From: Bacteroidales bacterium UBA1189
GTDB taxonomy: Bacteria > Bacteroidota > Bacteroidia > Bacteroidales > Bacteroidaceae
Direction of reading: 5' to 3'
NCBI GenBank assembly: GCA_002309805.1
Contig: DBYJ01000056.1
Span: 24,330 to 48,582 of the forward strand
Length of the DNA: 24,253 bases
Positions 14,459-23,096 of this stretch are shown one piece after another. The notes beneath the pieces are model-generated. The model had not been told where the DNA came from. It searched no databases and was given only the letters and a program-made list of their open reading frames with translations. Numbering within the stretch: position 1 is the stretch's first letter; each line of letters begins with the position of its first letter. The position numbers and the translations under genes were made by a program.

Positions 14459-17400
14459 CTATTAACGGAGGTGACGATGCTCCAGGCATCAACGGCGGCT
14501 GGACCTGTGTGGGTGGGGGTGACGGGACGGATGGTACCGTCGGTATTGAACTCCAAACGGTCGATGCAGGTCTCGCGGTGGTAGCCGCTGCCGTTCTTCC
14601 CCTGCCAGTTGCGGTTGATGCGGTGATAGACGATATACCATTCGTCGCGCCCGGGGATTTGCAGGATGCTGTTGTGCGCCGTGCCGTAGATTCCCTCGTC
14701 GGGGCGCTGGATGAGCACGATGGGATTGCGGGCCACGTTGATGGGGCCTGTGGGGGAGGTGGAAGTGCCGTAGGCCACGTGGTAGTTGTTGGAGCCCGTG
14801 TCGTCCACCGACCAGAGGAAGTAGTACAATCCGTTGCGGTAGAAGACGTAGGGAGCCTCGCGGTAGGCATAGTCGCTGAGCGTGCCGCCCGTGGGCGTGA
14901 GGACGCGCGTGGTGCCCTCCCTGAGCGAGACGCGGTCGGGGTTCAGTTCGGCGCAGGCCATGTAGCCGTTGCCCCAGTAGATGTAGGGTGTGCCGCTGAC
15001 GGGGTCGGTGAAGACATCGACGTCAATCTGCTGTCCGCCGCCTGCGGGAGAGGTCTTGATGATGCTCTCGCCATGGTCGGTGAAGGGGCCGACGGGCGTG
15101 GGCGCTGTGGCGACGCCAATCTCCTTGCGCTGCCCCGCGTTGCCGCTGAAGTAGAGGTAGTAGGTGTAGCTGCCGTCGTCGTTCATGACCTCCTCGATGG
15201 CAGGGGCCCAGGCGTTGCCCGAAGCCCAGATGACCTGCGCCGTAGCGAGGTCGAGGACGTTGCCCTCAAAGACCCACTCCTTGAGGTCGGCAGAGGAGTA
15301 GGCGGTGAAGTAAGTGCCTGCCCATCCGGCTACGCCGTCGGTAGTGGTATAGACGTAGTAGCGTCCCGTCTGACGGGAATAGAGCACCTCTGGGTCGGCA
15401 TGGAAGTCGGGGAGAATGGGGTTGCCCAGCGTGGCCTGCGGCAGAACGCCGTAGTCCGTAGCATTGAGGCCGCTGGAGGGCCATGCATCGATGAGGCGTG
15501 CAGCTTCGTCAGGGGTGATGGCGATGACGGTGCCGTGTCGCGGGGTGAATGAGCCCGAAGTCTGCGTGTTGCAGACGAACGTGAAATCGTGCAGATCGCT
15601 GCTCGTGCAGAACTGATAGTGCCCTGAGGTGTAGCAGTCGTACATCAGCACCCACTCGTCGGAGTCGATAAGGCGGAAGACGCCCGAGCCCTCGACAGCC
15701 ACGTTGGTCTGCTGGAGGTAGCGCCGCTCGGCTGTCCAGGGGCCGTGTAGCGAGGTTGCCGTAGCCTGCTGGATGCCGTTGCCCTGACCCTCGGTCTTGA
15801 AGAACATGTGGTACACACCGTCGTCGCTGCGCACGATGTCGGCGTCTATGGTATTGGCACCGTGGTCATAGAGCACCTGCGGCTCGCTGAGGGCGGTGAA
15901 GTCGGCATTGGCGTAGGAGTAGTAGATGATGTAGTGCTTCCCCTTCTCGCCGATGGAGTAATAGACCATGTACTGCTTCGTCTCGGGGTCCCAGATGGTC
16001 TGCGGTGCCCACACCTGGGTGAGTGCCTGACGGTCGAAGCGCGCCGGCCAAGTGTCGGGGAAGTCGATGGCGCTGTGCGTCCAGTGGATGAGGTCGTCGC
16101 TGCGGAGGAGCACCAGACCGTCGTTGGACGACCAGCCCTCGCTGGACTTCATGTCGGTGACGACCATGTAGAAACGTCCGTCCTCGCCGCGCAGGATGTG
16201 GGGGTCGCGGACGGCTTTCTTGATGGCGATGGTGTCGGAGCTGATGATGGGTGCCCCGTTGTTGAGGGGGGTGTAGTTGAAGCCGTCGGTGCTGAGGGCG
16301 AAGCGTATCTGCTCCTGATTTTGGCTGTTGCCCGTGAAGTAGGCAAAGAGGTAGGCACTGTATTCGGGTGCCTCGGGGACGGTGACGGCAAAGCTCACCG
16401 AATCGGCTTCAGCCCCCTTGACGAGCAGGGCAGTGAGGCTGACGGTCTTGCTACCCTTCGGGGAATAGCTGCGCAGGAAGCCGGCATGGCTGACGAGTGT
16501 GGGGTCTGACGAGCGCCAGCGGACGTAGGAGCCCTCGTTCGTCACGGTGGGCAGGCTGAGGTCGGTCTTGAGGCAGTCAAGGTCGGCACCGGCATTGCGG
16601 CGCTCAAACTCGCTGACTACCCAGCGAAGGTCGGTACGGACGCTCTCGGCATTGTCCAGAAGGGGCACCACCTTAACGAGGAACACCTTCGAGGCTTTCA
16701 ACGTCTTCTTGCTGAGTATGGCGGTGAGTTTGACGGTAGCGGTGTCCTCGCCGAGGGCAGGGCGCGTCACCTTGCCGGTGGAGGAGAGATGAGCCTCGTC
16801 CGACGATGCCCATGCCACCGTGATGCCGTCGTCCATGTTCGTAGGCAGGGCGATGTCGCCATAGAGGATGTCGGAGGAGAGTGTCAGCCGTTCCTTGGCC
16901 TCAGCCAGCTGAGCGGCAAACAGCTGACTGTTGAGTTTGTCAAGGTCGGCACAGGCATCGAGGATGGCCTCGTCGGAAAGAGCGCCGGCGTAGATGCGGA
17001 GGTGGTGGTAGCATGCCCCGCGGAGGTAGGCATCGCCCTTGTAACACGAACGTCCCAGCCAGTTGAAGGCGGTGGCACCGAGGTCGCGCGGCGTGAGGCG
17101 CACCGAGTCGGAGCTGACGGGCAGGCCGTCGATGAAAAGGGTGCCGAGGCCCGAGCGCTGGCGATAGGTGACGTTCTGCCAGATGCCCTGGGCAAGGGGT
17201 GTGCCCGCCTGCACCGCCTGCTCGTCGCGGTAGTTGGTGGGGGTGATGGCATAGCGTGTGGCACCGGCGCCGAGGAAGAAGCAGCCCGAGGGCTTGGCGT
17301 GGATATCGTCGGAGCGTGAGAAGCTCCAGACGAAGTTGCCCGCTGCGCCGAGGTTGGCCGTGGAGGGGATGAAGAGGCCGGTGGTGATGGTGAAGTCGGC

Positions 17401-18306
17401 GGCGGAGCCCAAGTTGTTGCCCAAGTCAGCACCGAGGTCATACCAGCCGTTGTCGTCGCCCAGGTCGAGGACGCGCTCGCCGCTCACCTCCGTCAGCTGT
17501 GCACTGCCGTGGAGCGAGGCCCCTGCGGGGACAGCATCGGGGGCGAAGGTGTAGTCGCCGATGAGGGTGGAAGTATCTTCCTTGTACTCCTTGCCTGCGA
17601 GAGCGCTGACCTCGGCGGTGGTGAGGGCGCCGTCGTAGATGCGGAAGTCGCTCAGGTAGGTGCTGGCCAGACGAGCCTCGCCCTCGTTCACCGTGCCGAA
17701 CAGGCGCCCGCGCAGCGTCCCCGCGAGGTCGCGGGGGGTGAGGCCGATGCGTCCGCCCGTCTGATAGATGCCATCGAGGTAATAGCGGACAACGCCGTTA
17801 CGGCATGTCCAGGTGAACGTGTGCCAGTTACCCGTCTGCAGGCCTCGGGTGGCGGTGACGCTCTGCTCGTCGCTGACGGTGGAGGTCGAGAGGTGGACGC
17901 CCGCGTCGGCAGCGCCGATGTAGAGATAGCCCTTGTCGGAGAGGCTGATGTTGTCGCCCGGCGTGAACGAGAGCAGCACATAGCCCGCACGGTCGTAGCG
18001 GTTGACGGTGCTGATGTAGAGCCTTGCCGAGACGGTGAAGTCGGTCATCGCCCGCAGGGCATCATTCAGCCCTTCGCCCAAGTCCACCCAGCCCTTCATG
18101 CCGTTTTTGAGCACCACCTCGTGCTTGAAGGTGGTGACGGCAGCGCCATCCATCAGTGCGCCGTCGTGGCCGAGGCCGGAGAAGTCGTTCAGCGAAGTTT
18201 CGCCTTCGGCAGCGCGCGTCAGGTCGTAGTGCAGCACCAGCCGCGTGTCAGCTGCGGCAGCCATGGTCATGCCGATGAGGAGAAGAGATAGGAGGAGTCT
18301 TTTCAT
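14413..18306 (-). CDS. Secreted multidomain glycoside hydrolase with two GH43-type five-bladed propellers
   Basis: 1297 residues from the ATG at 18306; the signal peptide MKRLLLSLLLIGMTMAAAA decides the start over a TTG at 18333. In order come two LamG/concanavalin-like domains (~22-240 and ~250-455, each ending in an RIY-GAL motif), two bacterial Ig-like domains (~465-645) and two GH43-type catalytic domains (~645-950 and ~955-1270). Candidate acidic triads are RDPHIL, IDADIV, VEGSGV in the first and HADPEV, IDVDVF, REAPYV in the second. GH43 enzymes are mostly arabinanases, arabinofuranosidases and xylosidases; the substrate cannot be fixed here. The zero frame ends in ASGGRKAPKAKR without a sorting tail, but the -1 frame supplies one. 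It has its own promoter inside a palindromic repeat. Confidence 0.9.
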   Translation of the reverse strand: MKRLLLSLLLIGMTMAAAADTRLVLHYDLTRAAEGETSLNDFSGLGHDGALMDGAAVTTFKHEVVLKNGMKGWVDLGEGLNDALRAMTDFTVSARLYISTVNRYDRAGYVLLSFTPGDNISLSDKGYLYIGAADAGVHLSTSTVSDEQSVTATRGLQTGNWHTFTWTCRNGVVRYYLDGIYQTGGRIGLTPRDLAGTLRGRLFGTVNEGEARLASTYLSDFRIYDGALTTAEVSALAGKEYKEDTSTLIGDYTFAPDAVPAGASLHGSAQLTEVSGERVLDLGDDNGWYDLGADLGNNLGSAADFTITTGLFIPSTANLGAAGNFVWSFSRSDDIHAKPSGCFFLGAGATRYAITPTNYRDEQAVQAGTPLAQGIWQNVTYRQRSGLGTLFIDGLPVSSDSVRLTPRDLGATAFNWLGRSCYKGDAYLRGACYHHLRIYAGALSDEAILDACADLDKLNSQLFAAQLAEAKERLTLSSDILYGDIALPTNMDDGITVAWASSDEAHLSSTGKVTRPALGEDTATVKLTAILSKKTLKASKVFLVKVVPLLDNAESVRTDLRWVVSEFERRNAGADLDCLKTDLSLPTVTNEGSYVRWRSSDPTLVSHAGFLRSYSPKGSKTVSLTALLVKGAEADSVSFAVTVPEAPEYSAYLFAYFTGNSQNQEQIRFALSTDGFNYTPLNNGAPIISSDTIAIKKAVRDPHILRGEDGRFYMVVTDMKSSEGWSSNDGLVLLRSDDLIHWTHSAIDFPDTWPARFDRQALTQVWAPQTIWDPETKQYMVYYSIGEKGKHYIIYYSYANADFTALSEPQVLYDHGANTIDADIVRSDDGVYHMFFKTEGQGNGIQQATATSLHGPWTAERRYLQQTNVAVEGSGVFRLIDSDEWVLMYDCYTSGHYQFCTSSDLHDFTFVCNTQTSGSFTPRHGTVIAITPDEAARLIDAWPSSGLNATDYGVLPQATLGNPILPDFHADPEVLYSRQTGRYYVYTTTDGVAGWAGTYFTAYSSADLKEWVFEGNVLDLATAQVIWASGNAWAPAIEEVMNDDGSYTYYLYFSGNAGQRKEIGVATAPTPVGPFTDHGESIIKTSPAGGGQQIDVDVFTDPVSGTPYIYWGNGYMACAELNPDRVSLREGTTRVLTPTGGTLSDYAYREAPYVFYRNGLYYFLWSVDDTGSNNYHVAYGTSTSPTGPINVARNPIVLIQRPDEGIYGTAHNSILQIPGRDEWYIVYHRINRNWQGKNGSGYHRETCIDRLEFNTDGTIRPVTPTHTGPAAVDAWSIVTSVNSPFASGGRKAPKAKR

Positions 18307-18330
18307 ATCAAGGTGATTATTATTCTTGGG

Positions 18331-18362
18331 CAAAGGTAGTGCAAGGCGAGCGAAATACCAAA
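18331..18362 (-). promoter_or_regulatory. Bacteroidetes-type promoter for the GH43-type gene
   Basis: On the minus strand TTTG (18359-18362), 20 nt, then TACCTTTG (18331-18338), with the ATG 24 nt further on at 18306. The spacing and boxes equal those of the ABC-transporter promoter at 3375-3406, and both lie in the same type of palindromic unit. Confidence 0.75.
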
Positions 18363-18705
18363 TTTATTTGAGTATTTCCGAGCTGCAGCCTATCTTAAAG
18401 CCCCCGAAGGGGGATTAAAGGTACGATTAAGCGAGTGAAAAAGCAAATTTATTTGCGTTTTTTCCGAGCGTGAGTACCTAAAACGGGACATAGTCCCGTT
18501 AAAGATAGGGTGAGCCGAGCGAAATACCAAATATATTTGGATATTTCTGAGGCGTCCCCTATCTAAAAGCCCCCAAAGGGGGATTAAAGATAATGACAAA
18601 AAAGCGATTAAACGAGAGAAAAGTCAAAAATCTTTTGAACTTTTCCGAGCATGAGCATTTTAGGCCGAAGGTCAAGGCGAACGAAAATTACAGAGATTTT
18701 CGTTC
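18332..18705. repeat. Tandem array of promoter-bearing palindromic units (locus 2)
   Basis: Units lie at 18332-18395, 18418-18478 and 18501-18564, with a diverged one at about 18587-18660 and a last hairpin GAACGAAAAT/ATTTTCGTTC at 18679-18705. Inner stems differ in sequence (GAAATAC.., GAAAAAGC.., GAAAAGTC.., GAACGAAAAT) but remain self-complementary. Outer arms also co-vary (AGGTAC/GTACCT; AGATAGGG/CCCCTATCT). Linkers are hairpins: GCCCCC/GGGGG at 18400-18413, AACGGGA/TCCCGTT at 18482-18500, and GCCCCC/GGGGG at 18569-18582. From 18706 to 18825 nothing further is seen. Confidence 0.75.
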
Positions 18706-18825
18706 GAAACGGCAGAAAAAAGATTACGTAGATTCTGTAGATGGAGAAAAAGATGATAGTTTAATGTGTTCAACTTTTAAAAACCATAAGTAGTTTTTAC
18801 GATGGAAATAGGAAATCTTGCTACA

Positions 18826-21474
18826 TTAAAAACCATATATCTCCTGTCTTTGTTTAAATGCAGACTCGCCTCCTTCCAATATTTGACAGCAAAGTTTTAC
18901 TGTGTCAGAATTGTCAATAGACCCAGAGGAAATAATCATAGCTTTGTTATTTGTGCTTTTTAACGGAATAATCAGCTCTGCATCTCCAAGCACAGCAATA
19001 TTAGGATTATGTGTAACAATAATAACCTGCCGTTGCTCCTTTATCTTTCGGAGTGTCTTCACTATTGTCTTATAAATAAACTCGCTATCAAGATTATCTT
19101 CTGGTTGATCTATCAATAATGGTTTTGTTGAATCTGAAAGAAGTAAAATACCCAGCAAAACTGACTGTTGTTGCCCCAATGAAAGTTGGGATATGCGCCT
19201 TATAATAGGTTTCCTTACGCCTCCAGTATCTATATATTTTGTGACAACAATCTGGGGTAAATCATCGAATCTTAAACACTCCAGACTTTCATATTGAAAA
19301 TCCTGACGTAGAGTCTGAAAAATAACAGCAATATCTCCGTCGTTCAAGAGTTGCGAACCGTTATACTGAATTGCTCTCAATGGCGCATAATCATTGTTAC
19401 AGACAGCCTTTATAAAGTCAAAGATCGTTATGCTTTGGGCAATGATGTTGGCCTTAGGAACCTGTGAAGTCCTCCAACCCATTATCTGTTTAAGACAATC
19501 AGCAAAATCTGGAGCATACAGGTTCTCTTGGTACTTAACAGTAATGAAGAAGTCATCTACTGAATTCCTCAGATCTCTATTTATCTTATCCGCAAACAAT
19601 AGGTGTTGGCGTGTAATCTCCTTTTTGTTATCTATTCGAGCAGATATAAGGCTCTTTCTAGAAACCTGCAATTCTTTCAATTTCTTTTGGTCATCAAGAA
19701 GCTTCTTTACCGTTTTGTCATAATCAACAATATCCTTTGATATTTGGTTTATCTGCCCCAAGTCAAACGGGATGCCTTGTTTAGTCAACTCTTCCTTTTT
19801 CGCATCAATCTTATCTTGTATTTCCTTCTCCTTAGAATTCCACGCTTGCAATTGGACATTTAACTCGTCAACCTTAAGTTTCAACGCTTCTTTTAACTCT
19901 TGTGACTTTGCTGCAACTATCCCAGCAAAGGAATTAACAATAGCTTTTACATTGGCGAAGAAGTCTTTACCGACCAGAATATTCTCCTCGCTTATGGCAG
20001 CTACCTTATCAAAAACATCCCTATTGGCCAATATTTCAGAGTAAGTTTTTACAAGTTCTCTTAAGTCTCCAATTAGCGTTTTTCTTAGTTCCCGCTCTTG
20101 AATCAAGGCATTGTGATATTTCACTATGTCCGCAGCTTTGGTCTGCTCTAACTTTTTCAGTTTGGCTTTTTCATTTTCCAAATTCTTTTGAGCAGCAGGT
20201 AGAGCTATGAGATTGACCCTAAGCTTGTTCATCTCGCTCTGATTACTCCTCAATTGCTCGACAAATAGGTCATCCTGCTGTTTGAGTGCACTTAAACTGA
20301 GGAAAGAATCAAGAAAATCAATAATCACCTGAGGATTCTCGTCACTATGTTGAATTGTATTAGCTGTATCACCCTGCCCATAGCTCTCAATCGGAATAGA
20401 TGTGATTCCCTGTGTGGGATCTGTTCTGTTAACAACCGAGCCATGCTTATCTCTTTGCAATTGCAAATGCTGGCCAGCCTCGTCAATATAGTCAATCAAA
20501 GCAGTCTGGGGCCATACATCAGAATCGCGCAGTTTTGACTTTGACTCATCTCCCGTGGTTTCGCGTATCGATTCTAATAAAGTTGACTTTCCTGCACCTC
20601 TACTTCCTATAATGCAAGTAAGGTTGGGGCTCAACTCTATATCAACGCCATCCAGCAATTCACCTTCCAGTTTCACATGAGTAATAATGGGGCGTTGTTC
20701 AGGCAGATAATCTTCAAGCCTCACACGAGATTCGCTACTCAAAAAAGCCAACTTAAAAGAGCGGAATGTCAAAGAGGCCATCTTGATTCGAGTCAACCTG
20801 TTATTGCCATTGATATTATTTCCCAGCTTAGCCAACTCATGCGAGTCAGACGACATAAGTTTCGCAAAATCTCTGTGCAACTTGTTGTCATTAACCCCTC
20901 GCCAAACTTCAAGCAAATGCTTATGGTCTGTACTATCATCAGCATCTGTATATAAGCCAGCATCTTCTTTCCTGATGATTTCCAATCCCACTAGACAGCG
21001 ACACTGAAAGATAGCTTCCATGTGCGGTCCAAATCTACCAATTGTTTTCTCAAAGCCAGAGTCAAGTGTTATATGTGCTAGAACTCCTATTCCACCCAGT
21101 TGTTCTGTCCTTTGAAGACATTCTACAATGCTTTGGTTGCAAATGGACTTATCTGCATTAAAAGTCAATGAGCCATAGAATTGTTGCAACAAATCCACCG
21201 TCTCAAAATAGGTCAAAAGATGCCCTTGTGTTGTGCTCACCTCTATACCGGGTACCACCAAAATATCCTTGTCAACGGCATACTGAACAGCTGCCATGCT
21301 ATTAAGCCACTGGTTGTGGTCTGTGATGCTTATTACCTTCAAGCCTTTCGAGATTGCCAGGTCAACGATAGCTTGCGGTGTATTCGTCATATCTGTAACA
21401 TCATACGAACCTGTCCCTACTCCATAAGAATGAATATGTAGGTCTGCTTTATAAAATAATGCACCTTGACTCAT
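18826..21474 (-). CDS. PHP-domain SMC-like ATPase (TrlF-type)
   Basis: 882 residues. An N-terminal PHP phosphoesterase domain (~1-245) has its metal-ligand motifs intact: D11-L-H13-I-H15, T51-D52-H53-N, G76-I-E78, LAH, and SSDSHE. An SMC/RecN-like ATPase follows: Walker A GSRGAGKST ~289-297, a long coiled coil ~395-660 rich in Lys/Glu/Leu, signature LSLGQQQSV ~760, Walker B PLLIDQPEDNLDSE ~783-796 and H-loop THNPN ~820. PHP domains hydrolyse phosphodiesters or phosphomonoesters, so a nucleic-acid or nucleotide processing enzyme driven by ATP is likely; the substrate is unknown. Proteins of this design are often found in accessory and defence contexts. It follows the DUF3307 gene by 75 bp on the same strand, with no clear promoter in the gap. 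Confidence 0.88.
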   Translation of the reverse strand: MSQGALFYKADLHIHSYGVGTGSYDVTDMTNTPQAIVDLAISKGLKVISITDHNQWLNSMAAVQYAVDKDILVVPGIEVSTTQGHLLTYFETVDLLQQFYGSLTFNADKSICNQSIVECLQRTEQLGGIGVLAHITLDSGFEKTIGRFGPHMEAIFQCRCLVGLEIIRKEDAGLYTDADDSTDHKHLLEVWRGVNDNKLHRDFAKLMSSDSHELAKLGNNINGNNRLTRIKMASLTFRSFKLAFLSSESRVRLEDYLPEQRPIITHVKLEGELLDGVDIELSPNLTCIIGSRGAGKSTLLESIRETTGDESKSKLRDSDVWPQTALIDYIDEAGQHLQLQRDKHGSVVNRTDPTQGITSIPIESYGQGDTANTIQHSDENPQVIIDFLDSFLSLSALKQQDDLFVEQLRSNQSEMNKLRVNLIALPAAQKNLENEKAKLKKLEQTKAADIVKYHNALIQERELRKTLIGDLRELVKTYSEILANRDVFDKVAAISEENILVGKDFFANVKAIVNSFAGIVAAKSQELKEALKLKVDELNVQLQAWNSKEKEIQDKIDAKKEELTKQGIPFDLGQINQISKDIVDYDKTVKKLLDDQKKLKELQVSRKSLISARIDNKKEITRQHLLFADKINRDLRNSVDDFFITVKYQENLYAPDFADCLKQIMGWRTSQVPKANIIAQSITIFDFIKAVCNNDYAPLRAIQYNGSQLLNDGDIAVIFQTLRQDFQYESLECLRFDDLPQIVVTKYIDTGGVRKPIIRRISQLSLGQQQSVLLGILLLSDSTKPLLIDQPEDNLDSEFIYKTIVKTLRKIKEQRQVIIVTHNPNIAVLGDAELIIPLKSTNNKAMIISSGSIDNSDTVKLCCQILEGGESAFKQRQEIYGF

Positions 21475-21549
21475 CTGTGTGAAGTTATTATTTCTATACT
21501 TTTTCTGAAAAGAATATTAAAAACTATTAATTCTTTCCTTTTTGAAAAA

Positions 21550-22341
21550 TTACAACCTGAGAATTAATAAACCTAATGCTAGTGCAATTGCCAAAGAAAG
21601 TAGTGTTCCTGTCAACACATACTCAGATTTTTCACTGCCTGACGATGCTTCATTAAACCGAAGAATGGACTTTGCTGCAATAAGGAAACCAATAGCCTCA
21701 TATTGAGACATAACAACAAATAACAACATTAGCCCACGCTCCAGCCATCCAATAAGTTCTCCTGAATGGAAATTACCATGGTCATCATTCTCAGTCGGGC
21801 TAATGCTTATTTTACATGCTCCAAGAATCAGTAATATCAAAATATTTGCAGGTTTTAAGGCTAACAACATGGCTACGATGGTCTTCGTACGTAGTGGGTG
21901 ACTAATTGCAAACTCTTGAAGCCATCCGAATTGTTGCCAATCATTATTTTCTATCAACCAAATACTGGCAAAAATAACGATGATAGAGATATGTAGTATT
22001 TGATCAATCAAAAACACCCACAAATCATACCGTTTGTTAGTGCCATCAACTAATCTCACATGTTCAGAATCCTCAATCTTGAAGATATTCCACTTTACTT
22101 GAATATATGACTTAAACCAGTCAATCAAGAAATGGAATACCATTATACAAGCGGCAAGCCACCACCCTCTTAAATCCCATATGGCAATCCATGAGAGTAT
22201 TCCAATTACCAGGGAATGTAACCACAAATCCTTCCCCCTTACAGAAAACAAGACCTTGTTCTTGCAAGAAGAACCCCATTGCAAATAAAAATCGCCCAAA
22301 ACGTGAGCAATGATAAGATTGAAAATCAAATTATTTATCAT
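21550..22341 (-). CDS. DUF3307 membrane protein
   Basis: 263 residues, mostly hydrophobic with about six membrane segments. The N-terminus has the DUF3307 signature AH13VLGD17FYLQ, followed by LWLHSL and FHFLIDWFKSY. The regularly placed His and Asp residues in or beside membrane helices recall membrane-bound metal-dependent hydrolases, so a membrane enzyme or effector is possible. Function is unknown for the family. A cytoplasmic central part (IFKIEDSEHVRLVDGTNKRY) and a C-terminal hydrophobic anchor (LLSLAIALALGLLIL) are visible. Its ATG overlaps the satD-like stop by ATGA, so the two are translationally coupled and probably act together. Confidence 0.85.
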   Translation of the reverse strand: MINNLIFNLIIAHVLGDFYLQWGSSCKNKVLFSVRGKDLWLHSLVIGILSWIAIWDLRGWWLAACIMVFHFLIDWFKSYIQVKWNIFKIEDSEHVRLVDGTNKRYDLWVFLIDQILHISIIVIFASIWLIENNDWQQFGWLQEFAISHPLRTKTIVAMLLALKPANILILLILGACKISISPTENDDHGNFHSGELIGWLERGLMLLFVVMSQYEAIGFLIAAKSILRFNEASSGSEKSEYVLTGTLLSLAIALALGLLILRL

Positions 22342-22991
22342 AGTCTTGAAGTTACTTTTCGATAATATATAATTGCCTGTTCTATAGCGCTCCAGCCCAA
22401 ATCCTTTAATGTTTGATTGACACCAGACACTGAGATGCCCATTTTTTCTGCTGTTTTACTTGTGTCCGACGAAAGAATCCTTTCGCATAAGGTCTCACAC
22501 TTACGAGCTGTTGCATTGTTCAATAGTTGATTGACCAATGTTAATATAACTTGTAATGCTTGCTCATGCTCATTGTTTGCCATTGAAATTACAAATGAAT
22601 ACTTTGCTCGTCCAACAAGTCTATCCAAAGTACGCCCTGAACGATAAATAGCATCACCATCCATCATGTCTAAGTTCTGGTCAATAGTCTTCATCTCACC
22701 GATGCCTATAGCTATCCTAAGACCGTACCTATTAAATCGTTTGTCATCTTTTATATTACTTGGTTCAAACGACTTAACCCACGTTTTCAGAATCAGTGCT
22801 ACTTCAAAAGCGTCTTCAGGCTTGTTCATAATACATTCAATAGAGTCGCCTCTAACAATACGCCCCCAAAAACCTTGATAACGCTTTTCAAGAACACATA
22901 GGCACTTTTTCAACTTTTCGTTGAGCTCAATCATCGACTCTCTGGAAAGAGAAGTTGATGACACTACATCAGCAGATATTGCAGCATACAT
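22338..22991 (-). CDS. SatD-family protein with class III cyclase-like features and C-terminal HTH
   Basis: 217 residues, recognised as SatD-like. The N-terminal two thirds resemble the core of class III nucleotide cyclases: YAAISAD8VVSST (first metal Asp), GRIVRGD49SIECIM (second Asp, in the usual GD turn), LRIAIGIGE (~91-99) and DGDAIYRSGR120TLDRL, aligned with the G-x-VN-xA-x-RL motif. Arg120 is kept, but the usual Asn position is Tyr116. The C-terminus (~174-212, SKTAEKMGISVSGVNQTLKD) is a helix-turn-helix. It may thus be a nucleotide-sensing or nucleotide-making regulator; enzymatic activity is inference. It is first in a three-gene unit and is preceded by a regular operator-like array that its HTH might bind. 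Confidence 0.8.
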   Translation of the reverse strand: MYAAISADVVSSTSLSRESMIELNEKLKKCLCVLEKRYQGFWGRIVRGDSIECIMNKPEDAFEVALILKTWVKSFEPSNIKDDKRFNRYGLRIAIGIGEMKTIDQNLDMMDGDAIYRSGRTLDRLVGRAKYSFVISMANNEHEQALQVILTLVNQLLNNATARKCETLCERILSSDTSKTAEKMGISVSGVNQTLKDLGWSAIEQAIIYYRKVTSRL

Positions 22992-23009
22992 ATTGTTCTA
23001 TTTATTTCT

Positions 23010-23085
23010 ACAAGTACATAGACTTGTTTGTTTTAAGTACAAGCTTATTCACTTGTTTTCTATTAATACAAGTTATTCCGCTTGC
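23010..23085. promoter_or_regulatory. Three-dyad operator-like array upstream of satD
   Basis: Half-sites are ACAAGT 23010, ACTTGT 23022, ACAAGC 23039, ACTTGT 23051, ACAAGT 23068 and GCTTGC 23080. They form three inverted pairs with 6-bp centres, separated by exactly 11 bp, giving a 29-bp period. The array runs from about 20 bp before the ATG up to the -7 box. Confidence 0.75.
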
Positions 23086-23092
23086 AAAGATA
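23085..23092 (-). promoter_or_regulatory. -7 box for the satD operon
   Basis: TATCTTTG on the minus strand, about 93 nt upstream of the ATG at 22991. The last half-site of the dyad array touches it. No TTTG is present at the -33 distance, so the promoter may be weak or need an activator. Confidence 0.55.
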
Positions 23093-23096
23093 GGAA

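Noticed and set aside
14509..18291. Long plus-strand open frames opposite the GH43-type gene (for example 14509-15552, 15808-16509, 17509-18291)
   Set aside because: They are antisense to a well-supported multidomain protein, rich in Val/Gly/Asp/Ala, with no recognisable domain.
18307..18333. Upstream TTG start for the GH43-type gene, giving nine extra residues
   Set aside because: It would place the start inside the -7 promoter box and put a charged segment before a clear signal peptide.
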